Source of the DNA: Chitinophaga deserti
GTDB lineage: Bacteria > Bacteroidota > Bacteroidia > Chitinophagales > Chitinophagaceae
Length of the DNA: 64,000 nucleotides
Direction of reading: 5' to 3'
Assembly (NCBI RefSeq): GCF_003149455.1
Contig: NZ_QFFK01000012.1
Coordinates: forward strand, 1-64,000
Under the pieces are notes generated by a model. The model saw only the letters and a program-made list of their open reading frames with translations, did not search any database and was not told where the DNA came from. Within the stretch, counting starts at the first letter, position 1. The number at the start of each line of letters is the position of its first letter. Below, in pieces: positions 25,998-34,330 of this stretch. The position numbers and the translations under genes were made by a program.

Positions 25998-27482
25998 ATG
26001 AAACGTTGGCTGACATTCACCGCGATCATTTGCATATCCGCCTGTATGAAACCGGAGGATCTGCAGAAGAATCCCAACAAGGCAAACACTTCTCCGCCGG
26101 GCAATGTGCTCACGGGCGTGGAGATGGATATGTTTTATTCGCCCTGGGATTTTCCGCAGCGGAGCAGCCAGTACCATTGCATTTCTAATGCCTATTACGG
26201 CGGACAGAGTTATAATTTTGGTTCGGCATCGCATCGTTTTTACCAGATAAGGAATGTGATGCAGATGGAGCGGGAAGCGGTGCGTACGGGCGACCCGGCG
26301 AAGCGGGGATATGCAGCCGTGGGGCTTTTCCTGAAGGCATGGTTTTATATTCAGATGACGCAGCAGATGGGGGATATCCCTATGAGCCAGTCGATGATGG
26401 CGGAGCAGGAAATCATTTCTCCGGTATATGATCTGCAGAAAGATGTGTACCGCCAATGCCTGGATCTTTTGCGCCGTGCCAATGATTCTCTGGGTGTGAT
26501 CAATAGTACTTCGCAGCAGCAGCTGGCGGGCGATATCTTTTTCAGTGGCGACCTGGATAAGTGGCAGCGGCTGGTGAATGCCTTCAGGCTGCGGGTGCTG
26601 ATCAGCCTGAGTAAAAAAGCCAATGATCCCGATCTGAAGATACCTGCGGCGTTTGCAGAGATAGTGCAGCATCCGGAGCGTTGCCCCCTTCCGCGTGACA
26701 ACCGCGATAATCTGCAGGTTACTTATGGGGAAGATGATGTGTCTAACTACAACCCCGGTTATTCCGCCACGCCGGAAGCCAGCTCCCGTAACAATCCTTT
26801 GGCGGCTACCTATGTATCGCTGATGACAGGGCTTCGTGATCCACGACTGTTTGTGGTAGCGCAGCCTTCGCGGCAATCTGATTCGCTGCCGGATAATAAG
26901 AACGATTTCCGTTCTTACCGCGGTGCCAGTACGGGAACCTTACAAAAGCTGATCAGTGATTCTGCAGCTATGGGATACTATGCGCATCCCGATCCGGATT
27001 ACTGGTTCAGTTCCAAAACAGGACGGCCTACTATTATGCTGGGCTTCCCGGAAACGCAGTTCGCCATTGCGGAAGGCATCAACAGGGGATGGGCCGATGG
27101 GGATGCAGGCGCTGCATATACTGCCGGCATCCGTGCCGCGATGAAAGCATATGGACTGGAAGGTAAAGTAGTGGATGATTATTTGCAGCAGGCAGTAGTA
27201 CAATATGCGGGAGATAATACGCTGGGGCTGGTGCAGATCCTACATCAGAAGTATATCGACTTCTTTCAGATGGGCGGATGGGAAGCATTCCTGAATCAAC
27301 GCCGTACGGGTATCCCCGTGTTTCATATTGGTCCTTCTAATGAAAATGGCGGGCGTATACCGCTGCGGTGGAGCTATCCTCCGTATGAGTATATCGATAA
27401 TTTAAAGAACCTGCAGGCGGCGCTCAGCCGTCAGTACCAGGGCCTCGACCAGCTCAACGGTCGTATGTGGTCCTTACAATAA
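25998..27482 (+). CDS. SusD/RagB-family lipoprotein, locus B
   Basis: 494-aa lipoprotein lid of the locus B receptor. The lipobox is I-S-A-C16 (CMKPEDLQKNPNKANTSPPG); the NPN element and FYIQMTQQMGDIPMSQSM place it in the 'SusD-like 2' branch together with the SusD of locus A. The C-terminal part has FAIAEGINRGWADGDAGAAY and EAFLNQRRTGIPVF, which are standard for the family. It is separated from SusC by 3 bases, and no further gene follows before the 287-base gap at 27483, so locus B ends here. Confidence 0.92.
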   Translation: MKRWLTFTAIICISACMKPEDLQKNPNKANTSPPGNVLTGVEMDMFYSPWDFPQRSSQYHCISNAYYGGQSYNFGSASHRFYQIRNVMQMEREAVRTGDPAKRGYAAVGLFLKAWFYIQMTQQMGDIPMSQSMMAEQEIISPVYDLQKDVYRQCLDLLRRANDSLGVINSTSQQQLAGDIFFSGDLDKWQRLVNAFRLRVLISLSKKANDPDLKIPAAFAEIVQHPERCPLPRDNRDNLQVTYGEDDVSNYNPGYSATPEASSRNNPLAATYVSLMTGLRDPRLFVVAQPSRQSDSLPDNKNDFRSYRGASTGTLQKLISDSAAMGYYAHPDPDYWFSSKTGRPTIMLGFPETQFAIAEGINRGWADGDAGAAYTAGIRAAMKAYGLEGKVVDDYLQQAVVQYAGDNTLGLVQILHQKYIDFFQMGGWEAFLNQRRTGIPVFHIGPSNENGGRIPLRWSYPPYEYIDNLKNLQAALSRQYQGLDQLNGRMWSLQ

Positions 27483-27506
27483 TCCTTTCTTTTGCTTACT
27501 GAAAAA

Positions 27507-27514
27507 TATTTTTG
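27507..27514 (+). promoter_or_regulatory. Candidate -7 box ahead of locus C
   Basis: TATTTTTG fits TANNTTTG exactly and lies 25 bases after the stop of the locus B SusD. The -33 spacing is poor. If used, it would leave a leader of about 250 bases that includes the 7-bp hairpin GTCTTTT-CCGA-AAAAGAC at 27680-27697. No sigma/FecR pair precedes locus C. Confidence 0.3.
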
Positions 27515-27769
27515 TTCCGCTTTGGGGGGAAAGAATAAATGCCGTGTCCATTATGGTAGATCGCTTGCTTTATGCACGTAAGTTTTCGTTATGAATTGTA
27601 TGTAGAATTTCCGAACAGTTGAATATTGCCGTCAGGTAAACTGAAAAATGCGCTGCCCTGCGCATAACGTGATTGTATTGTCTTTTCCGAAAAAGACGGT
27701 GTAGTCCGAACGGGGGAGTCATGCCTTTTACCTGCCTGCATGCATTAGATAATTAGTTATTCCATACTG

Positions 27770-30703
27770 ATGATATCATTTGTACACCTTCACCGGTCAA
27801 AGTTGCTCCCCGTGCTGTTTGCAGCAGTGTGCTGCACTGCGGAAAGCCGTGGCCAGGCGCCCGTAGCCGATTCTCCGGCCGTGCGCTCGCTCTGGAAAAA
27901 GCCGGCTCATTTTCCGGCAGGGGCCGACAGCCTGCGGTTCAGCACCGTCAGGGAATTGCCGTATACGTATACCGGTCAGCTGCTGGATGGGAGGATTGCC
28001 GGCGTATCGGTCATGCGCGCTTCCGGGGAACCGGGGGTAGCGCCAATGCCCGTTATACGCGGTCTTTCCATGCCACTCGGGCAGGCAGCCGACCAATACG
28101 CCAACCGGCCATTGTATGTCGTAAACGGTATTCCACTCATCCGGAACGACCATCCCTATGCACTGGCACTGAAAGACCACGACTTCACTGACATTGGTTC
28201 CGGCATAGACGTGGCGGAGCTGATCGATATGGAGAACGTGCAGGAGCTTCACGTGCTGCGTGGCCCCGAAGCAGTGGCCATGTATGGCACACGCGCAGCG
28301 GGAGGCGCCATTGTGATCACCACCCGCAATCCCGAGCTGGGCCGTTACCACCTTGGCCTTAATGTTTATGGCGGCGTGGCGGCAAAGCCTCAGGTCAAAA
28401 CACTGAATGGATTTTATCAGCGCGATTTCCTGCTGCCATTTTACAGGCAATACGCAAATACCAACCAGTGGGCCAACTTCCCCGTATACCTCGCGGATTC
28501 CACGCAGAACGTGTACTTCGGGCCTGCCAACTGGGATGATATGTATTACAAGAATGCCATCCAGCATGGTGTTGGCCTCAATATCACCGGTGGCAGCCAG
28601 CGTGCCAACTTCAGGTTTGGCGTAGGCGAGCATACCGAGAACGGTGTGGCGGATGCCACATCCCTGAAGAAGTACAATGTATTCTATGATATGAACATCA
28701 TCCCGGTGGAGGGTCTCAACATCCACACCTATATACAGATGTTCACCGCCCGCCGCGACCGTAACCGCTCACTCACCGAAAGGCTTGCGGAAGAAGAATA
28801 CATTACCGACCAGCAATCGCCCCTGTCGCCCAACAAGGCATACCTCGGCAGGTATTACGGCCTGTTGAACGATGGTACAGAACGTAACATCGCCAACTCC
28901 ATACAGGGTATGCTGGATGTAGGCATCAGGCTTTATAAAGGACTTGAGTTTCATTCCCAGTTTAGTATCGATTATAACGATAACGACCGCGACCTTTTTG
29001 TGCCGGCGGCACTTAATGATAATAACAGCTTCAATTCCTACTTCACCGGTGTGAGCCGCCGCGTGCGGATGAATAACTACCTCACCTGGGATAAGGCATT
29101 CCGGGGCGGACATCAGTTCAGCTTCCAGCTGGGCCAGTCTATGGAAGAAGATCAGATGAAGTACGATTATATCCGCGGCTGGCGCGGGCCTTCCGACTTC
29201 ATCAAGATCATCCAGGTAGACCCTTCTGACAACGAATGGGTAACACACGAGAAATCGCTCGTGTACACCTTTAAGGATTTCATGAAGCAACGCACCTTTT
29301 CATTCTATGGTAATGTGGGATACACGTTCGACCGGCTGAATGTATTGCTCGCCCTCCGCAACGATGGTACTTCACTGTTCGGGAACGGTTACTGGTGGGC
29401 ATTTTCTCCGGTAGTGAGTGCGGGATATGATGTGAAGAGAGCAGGAGAAGGCAGCGGTGCCGTCCGCTCACTGAAGCTGCATGCTAAAGTGGGACGCACT
29501 GCTGTAATGCCATCGGCCGACTACTTTGGATATGGCCCTTACTTTACGGTGGATGCCGGTTTTGCCGGAGCCATGAAAGTATCCACCTACAATTCCATGG
29601 CTACCCTCAATATGCCCTTTACCCGTGGTTATACCGGCGGCGGCATCCGCTGGCCGTATAACGATCACCTCGACATCGGTATGCAGATGGGCCTCTTCCG
29701 TAACTGGAACCTCGAATTGAACCTGTATACCCGTACCGGCCGCAATCTGCTGGCACAGGTGCCCGTGGATGCCGCTTATGGCTTCAGTTCCAAAACCATC
29801 AACGGTATGGATGTGAACAACAAAGGCATAGAACTGCAGCTGCAGGGAAAACTGCCGCTTTCATCATCCCTTACCTGGACGACTTCACTGGCACTGGCTT
29901 ACAATACCAATAAGGTGCTGGAGCTGCCTTACAATTCTGGTAAAGACCTGTCGCACACCGGCGGCCGCACTTCCATTGAATACGGCATCCGCCACCTCGA
30001 AACCGGCAGGCCGATGGATCAGTACTGGCTCCTGCAGAACGAAGGTATTTACCGGACGGATGACGAGGTACCTACGGTGAACGGGAAAAAGATGACCTAC
30101 AACGGTATTGCCCTGAAAGCAGGTGATCCCCGCTGGAAGGATGTAAATGGCGACGGCGCCATCACCGATGCCGACCGTGTAATGGAAGGCCATACCATAG
30201 CGCCTTTACGTGGCGGTTGGAACAATACATTCCAATACCGCAAATGGACGATGGATCTTTCCTTCTCCTTCGCCGCAGGCAACCATCTGCTGAACGGCGA
30301 TGCCGCCAACCGCTTCAATTTCGCCAACCGCGAAGGCGCCAGCAGTCTGGATGGCGTGAAGGAAATCACCTTCTGGCAGCTGAATAACAACCTCGATAAA
30401 TACCCCCGCTATAACCCCTGGAGCCTCGTGAACCCTTACCAGACCAACCAGGACCTCTGGCTGGAGAAAGCTTCCTGGCTGAAGCTGCAGGCGTTTACGC
30501 TGCGGCATGAGCTGGCAGGATATGGATTTGTGAAGAAGACGGGGCTGCGCAAGCTGCAGGTATATGCTACTGCCATGAACCTGTTTACGCTGACGCCGTA
30601 TAAAGGCGGCGACCCTTCACTGATGAGCTTCACCGGTATTCATTACGGTGTATCACAGCCTTTGCCCCGCACTTTTACCATCGGCATCAACGCAGACCTT
30701 TAA
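27770..30703 (+). CDS. Short SusC/RagA-family receptor lacking the N-terminal beta domain, locus C
   Basis: 977-aa SusC-like outer-membrane receptor, the first gene of a ten-gene run. Signal peptide to about residue 29 (TAESRGQA). The usual carboxypeptidase-regulatory-like domain and the TonB-box region are absent: the plug starts by about residue 60 (TYTGQLLDGRIAGVSVMRAS, LYVVNGIPLIRND, VQELHVLRGPEAVAMYGTRA, IVITTRNPE) and the barrel runs to TIGINADL. Most SusC proteins have about 90 more residues here, and without a visible TonB box energised import is uncertain. SusD follows after 12 bases. A second, full-length SusC/SusD pair lies in the same run, so this may be a specialised partner. Confidence 0.92.
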   Translation: MISFVHLHRSKLLPVLFAAVCCTAESRGQAPVADSPAVRSLWKKPAHFPAGADSLRFSTVRELPYTYTGQLLDGRIAGVSVMRASGEPGVAPMPVIRGLSMPLGQAADQYANRPLYVVNGIPLIRNDHPYALALKDHDFTDIGSGIDVAELIDMENVQELHVLRGPEAVAMYGTRAAGGAIVITTRNPELGRYHLGLNVYGGVAAKPQVKTLNGFYQRDFLLPFYRQYANTNQWANFPVYLADSTQNVYFGPANWDDMYYKNAIQHGVGLNITGGSQRANFRFGVGEHTENGVADATSLKKYNVFYDMNIIPVEGLNIHTYIQMFTARRDRNRSLTERLAEEEYITDQQSPLSPNKAYLGRYYGLLNDGTERNIANSIQGMLDVGIRLYKGLEFHSQFSIDYNDNDRDLFVPAALNDNNSFNSYFTGVSRRVRMNNYLTWDKAFRGGHQFSFQLGQSMEEDQMKYDYIRGWRGPSDFIKIIQVDPSDNEWVTHEKSLVYTFKDFMKQRTFSFYGNVGYTFDRLNVLLALRNDGTSLFGNGYWWAFSPVVSAGYDVKRAGEGSGAVRSLKLHAKVGRTAVMPSADYFGYGPYFTVDAGFAGAMKVSTYNSMATLNMPFTRGYTGGGIRWPYNDHLDIGMQMGLFRNWNLELNLYTRTGRNLLAQVPVDAAYGFSSKTINGMDVNNKGIELQLQGKLPLSSSLTWTTSLALAYNTNKVLELPYNSGKDLSHTGGRTSIEYGIRHLETGRPMDQYWLLQNEGIYRTDDEVPTVNGKKMTYNGIALKAGDPRWKDVNGDGAITDADRVMEGHTIAPLRGGWNNTFQYRKWTMDLSFSFAAGNHLLNGDAANRFNFANREGASSLDGVKEITFWQLNNNLDKYPRYNPWSLVNPYQTNQDLWLEKASWLKLQAFTLRHELAGYGFVKKTGLRKLQVYATAMNLFTLTPYKGGDPSLMSFTGIHYGVSQPLPRTFTIGINADL

Positions 30704-30715
30704 ACGCATCGCTAC

Positions 30716-32224
30716 ATGAAGAATTACAAACTGAAGATATCGTTCTGGATGCTGGCCGGGCTGCTGCTTACAGGTGCCTGCCGCACCAAGCTCGACGTAG
30801 CCCCCTCGCACCTGGTGCCCGAAAAAAATATGTGGACCACCAAGAACGACGCGCGGGCGGCAGTATTTGCCGGATATGCCCTGCTCCGCTCAGCCCTCGC
30901 CGATAACAACGCCTGGCTGGCATATGGGGAACTGCGTGCCGGTGACTTTACCGGTGTATCCCGCGGAGATCTTGCCGCGGTTACCGGTAACCAGCTCACC
31001 GCATCTTTCACCGCCCTCGATCAATGGAGCAACTGGCGCCGGTTTTACGCAGTAATATACCAGGCCAACTTATGCCTTGAGAAACTGGCCACTGTTAATA
31101 AAAATGATTTCCGCTATACACCGGAAGAAATGAAGGTGGATCTGGCACATTGCCGCTTCCTCCGTGCCATGGCTTATTTCTACCTCGTTCGCATCTGGGG
31201 CGATGTGCCCCTGATGAAGATGGCGGTAAGCGGCGATTTTGTACCCGTAGCCCATACCTCTCAGGCCGAAGTACTTGCATTCGCAGAACAGGATGCACTG
31301 GCTGCTGCGGAAGGGCTTCCCTGGCGCTACGACCAGCAGAGCCCCGAACTGCTCTCCCAGTACTGGGGACAGCCGGCAGCTTTCTGGCAGGGCGTGGTAG
31401 CGGCAAAAGCACCGGCATACGTGCTGCTGGCACATATCGCAGCATGGAAAGGCGATTACCTCACCACGGATAAATATACCCGCATGGTGCTGGATAACCG
31501 CGTGAAAGGAGGGTATAACTTCGTGCCCACTTCCACACTAACTTCCGCTACCGGCACCTTCACCGGGCAGGCAGACAATATCATCTTCGCCATGCCCTTC
31601 AATAAGAATTACCAGGAATCATCCGCTTCCGGGCATATTGAAGAATGGGCGCTGGCGCAACCTTTTATCGCAAAGCCACAACCGGATATCTTCATTAACA
31701 ACGATACTATCCTCAGCATTTTTACCGAGAAGAACGATGAGCGTTTCCGCGTAACCGAATCAGGTAGCGGGGCTGGCACATACTTCACCGGTTTCGGTAA
31801 TCCCGTGCCGCTGTTTTCCAAGATCAGGCTGCTGAGTGTTACTGGTGCCGATCCTTTAAGGAGCTACCAGTCGGCCATAGTAGTATTCCGTTATGAAGAA
31901 TTAGTACTGCTGCGTGCAGAGGCACTGATGTTCCTCGGTAAATCTTCAGAGGCACTGCTGCAACTGAATGCTGTGCGTGGCCAGCGCGGGATAGGTGATT
32001 ATACCGGTAATGCAGCCGGACTGAGCAATGCCATTCTCCAGGAAAGAAGGAGGGAGCTGCTTGGTGAAGGCTGGCGCTGGTTCGACCTGGTACGGTTTGA
32101 GCAACTGCCGCGGTACTCCCGCTTCAGTGCGGCAGATGTAGCAGCCGGAGCGCAATACTGGCCGGTATCTAAATCGCTGCTGGGCGCCGGCTCGGCCATT
32201 ACTCAAAATAAATTCTGGCAATAA
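30716..32224 (+). CDS. RagB/SusD-family lipoprotein 1, locus C
   Basis: 502-aa lipoprotein with lipobox L-T-G-A-C22 (CRTKLDVAPSHLVPEKNMW). The classic RagB/SusD landmarks are present: WTTKNDARAAVFAGYALLRS near the N-terminus, HCRFLRAMAYFYLVRIWGDV at about 142-161, and the C-terminal block AILQERRRELLGEGWRWFDLVRFEQ followed by YWPVSKSLL. It pairs with the short SusC 12 bases upstream. Its stop overlaps a possible ATG of the fasciclin gene (TAATG), and the genes are clearly co-transcribed. Confidence 0.93.
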   Translation: MKNYKLKISFWMLAGLLLTGACRTKLDVAPSHLVPEKNMWTTKNDARAAVFAGYALLRSALADNNAWLAYGELRAGDFTGVSRGDLAAVTGNQLTASFTALDQWSNWRRFYAVIYQANLCLEKLATVNKNDFRYTPEEMKVDLAHCRFLRAMAYFYLVRIWGDVPLMKMAVSGDFVPVAHTSQAEVLAFAEQDALAAAEGLPWRYDQQSPELLSQYWGQPAAFWQGVVAAKAPAYVLLAHIAAWKGDYLTTDKYTRMVLDNRVKGGYNFVPTSTLTSATGTFTGQADNIIFAMPFNKNYQESSASGHIEEWALAQPFIAKPQPDIFINNDTILSIFTEKNDERFRVTESGSGAGTYFTGFGNPVPLFSKIRLLSVTGADPLRSYQSAIVVFRYEELVLLRAEALMFLGKSSEALLQLNAVRGQRGIGDYTGNAAGLSNAILQERRRELLGEGWRWFDLVRFEQLPRYSRFSAADVAAGAQYWPVSKSLLGAGSAITQNKFWQ

Positions 32225-32238
32225 TGATAACCACCAGC

Positions 32239-33243
32239 ATGAAACGCATTCAACCCATCCTCCTGCTTTGCCTGGCGGCGTGCCTGTGGAGCTGCCGGAA
32301 AGACGATACCTACCGCCATTCGGAACCGGTGTCCAGATTCGACGGTACCACCTATGCCTACCTGCAATCGCAGCCCGAGAACTTCAGTAAAGTGCTGCAC
32401 GTACTGGAACTGAGCGGGCTGGCAGATCTTCTCAAAACCGATACCATCACTTTATTCGCGCCTACAGATCAGAGCCTGGTGGCTGCGATGGAAAGCTATA
32501 ACGTGTACCGTAAAAGCCTGGGGCAGGCACCTGCGGATATCGATGACATCGATCCATCGTCGTGGCGCGCCGTTATGGGTAATTACCTCTTTAATGGCAA
32601 ATACGCCATGAACGATTTCGCAAGCCAGGATGGTATTATGCTCCTGAGCCACTCCCTCCGCCAGTTCAATATGCTCCGGGTATCGCGCACCGCCGCCGGT
32701 GCGCCCGGGCTCGGCTCCGAAATGATCCGCTGCTCCTACCTCAACGGGTCTCGCTTCACGAAATACTGGCTGGCTGCTAACGCCGGTACCACCAACATTG
32801 CCACTAAAAACGGTTTAGTGCATATCATGGAAGCGCGTCACGTACTGGGCTTTAACACTTTCGTATCCAAGGCCCGGGCCATTCAGAACCGCTGGTCGGA
32901 AGCGAAAATATTTGCTGACGGGGCATGGACAAAACCCAACGGTACCATTACCCTCTGGAACTTCTATGCCAAAGAGATCAAAGCGGTAGATGAATGGACG
33001 GTGGAAATGGAAGCACTCACCAACGGTGTAAACGGCGATAAGATCCGCATTACAGTGCGGCCCGACTTTACGGCCGAAGTAAAATCCGCCCCTTCTGCCG
33101 CCAACCAGACGGCCGTGGATATGGGATCTGAGTACGACCCTGCCAACGTCACCTTTAACCTGAAATACAAGTTCACCGACGCACAGGGCAAAGAAAACAT
33201 TGTGGAAGAAGTGATCCGTTACATCGCCATCCGCGAGCAATAA
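32239..33243 (+). CDS. Fasciclin-domain (FAS1) lipoprotein 1, locus C
   Basis: 334-aa lipoprotein with lipobox L-W-S-C19 followed by RKDD, suggesting surface exposure. A FAS1 domain starts near residue 45 (YAYLQSQPENFSKVLHVLEL, then DTITLFAPTDQSLVAAMESY) and ends around residue 205 with GLVHIMEARHVLG, the usual closing beta-strand. The remaining C-terminal part (about 220-334) is beta-rich and not recognised. FAS1 domains mediate adhesion or small-ligand binding; no enzyme activity is expected. An ATG at 32224 overlaps the SusD stop, but 32239 gives a standard lipoprotein signal. A second FAS1 lipoprotein follows the second SusD of this run. Confidence 0.88.
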   Translation: MKRIQPILLLCLAACLWSCRKDDTYRHSEPVSRFDGTTYAYLQSQPENFSKVLHVLELSGLADLLKTDTITLFAPTDQSLVAAMESYNVYRKSLGQAPADIDDIDPSSWRAVMGNYLFNGKYAMNDFASQDGIMLLSHSLRQFNMLRVSRTAAGAPGLGSEMIRCSYLNGSRFTKYWLAANAGTTNIATKNGLVHIMEARHVLGFNTFVSKARAIQNRWSEAKIFADGAWTKPNGTITLWNFYAKEIKAVDEWTVEMEALTNGVNGDKIRITVRPDFTAEVKSAPSAANQTAVDMGSEYDPANVTFNLKYKFTDAQGKENIVEEVIRYIAIREQ

Positions 33244-33253
33244 AATCAGCAAC

Positions 33254-34318
33254 ATGAAAAAACTGAACCAGATGAAATGGAATGGTTCCCGGATATACAT
33301 CGGGCTGATGGCCCTGGCCCTGGCGGCTTGTAAGAAGTTGCCGGAGAAAAAGGATTACCTCAGCCAGGATGCCACTTTCAATAAGAAGGTTGTTTATGAG
33401 CCTATCCTTGGCCGTACAGCGCTGGAGCTGACACAGTTCAGTGCCGACGGGTCTACCTATCCGCTCGTGTTCTCTATCGAGAATGCACGCAGTAAGCAGG
33501 GGCACCCCGCGCCGGAGCTATTCCAGAAAATTAAAGTACGCGAATGGCAGCGTGATTATACCGGGCTCGAAACATCGCTCGATGAAATTGAAGCCAAACG
33601 CGTGTGGGTAGATGCTCCATTCCTTGAAGTACGCCGCGGCTCGGGAGATCTTATTTTCCGCAACGCACCATCCTCCCTCATCCGCGCCTATCCCGACTCC
33701 GGATATATGTTCGATATCAAAATACAGAACAAGGGAAACGAGCGTATTATCAAAGACTTCTGGCTCCGCCCCATGCAGGAGGTGCCTTACGAGCCATACG
33801 AATACGACCTCCGTACCAGGGAGCGTAAAACAGAAACACGCCCCCGGCCCAATAACGGCGGATCCAATACCGTGCCTTTCACCATCCACCCCGTGAACCT
33901 GGCTAAGATGTATTACACGAAAGACAGTCTTTTCAGAGACACCCTCATCTCCGTGTATTTCACCAAGGCAAACGCCACCGGGCACTCTCTCACATTCAAG
34001 TTCCTCGGCGAAAACCTGGAGCCCATCGATCCCGCGAAGTTTAATAATACCAAATGGGATAAGCTGGTACACGGTTTCAACCGCAGGCAAACTGCAACGG
34101 GAGTTACCTATGATGTAGGGTATCCTGTTCCCCTCACTGCCCTTAAAACGCTGTATGCATCCGAAGGCAAGGCCAACGTCACCTTCGGGTACAGCAGGAG
34201 AGGCTTTGGCGGCGAGCGGCTGGATGCTGCTTTCAGCTTAAACTTCGCCATATACGAACCCGGCGACTGGACCATCACCTTCGCCTTCCGCAGGAATCCC
34301 ATTTTCAACGACGATTAA
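33254..34318 (+). CDS. DUF5007-like surface lipoprotein, locus C
   Basis: 354-aa lipoprotein with lipobox A-L-A-A-C26 (CKKLPEKKDYLSQDATFNKK). I recognise the general layout of the DUF5007 proteins that occur beside SusD genes in Chitinophaga- and Pedobacter-like bacteria, but this is from memory and not checked. The body is beta-rich: VVYEPILGRTALELTQFSAD, SLVFSIEN-type strands, FWLRPMQEVPYEPYEYD, and the C-terminal YEPGDWTITFAFRRNP. No catalytic motif is visible. It starts 10 bases after the first fasciclin gene and ends 12 bases before the second SusC, so it belongs to the same transcript. Probably a substrate-binding or structural accessory of the receptor pair. Confidence 0.7.
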   Translation: MKKLNQMKWNGSRIYIGLMALALAACKKLPEKKDYLSQDATFNKKVVYEPILGRTALELTQFSADGSTYPLVFSIENARSKQGHPAPELFQKIKVREWQRDYTGLETSLDEIEAKRVWVDAPFLEVRRGSGDLIFRNAPSSLIRAYPDSGYMFDIKIQNKGNERIIKDFWLRPMQEVPYEPYEYDLRTRERKTETRPRPNNGGSNTVPFTIHPVNLAKMYYTKDSLFRDTLISVYFTKANATGHSLTFKFLGENLEPIDPAKFNNTKWDKLVHGFNRRQTATGVTYDVGYPVPLTALKTLYASEGKANVTFGYSRRGFGGERLDAAFSLNFAIYEPGDWTITFAFRRNPIFNDD

Positions 34319-34330
34319 TTACCGCAGACC

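Noticed and set aside
25290..26876. Long open frame (528 codons) on the minus strand across the end of SusC and the start of SusD of locus B
   Set aside because: It is antisense to two well-supported genes, has no family motif and an odd His/Arg/Ile-rich composition. Such frames arise from the codon bias of the sense genes.
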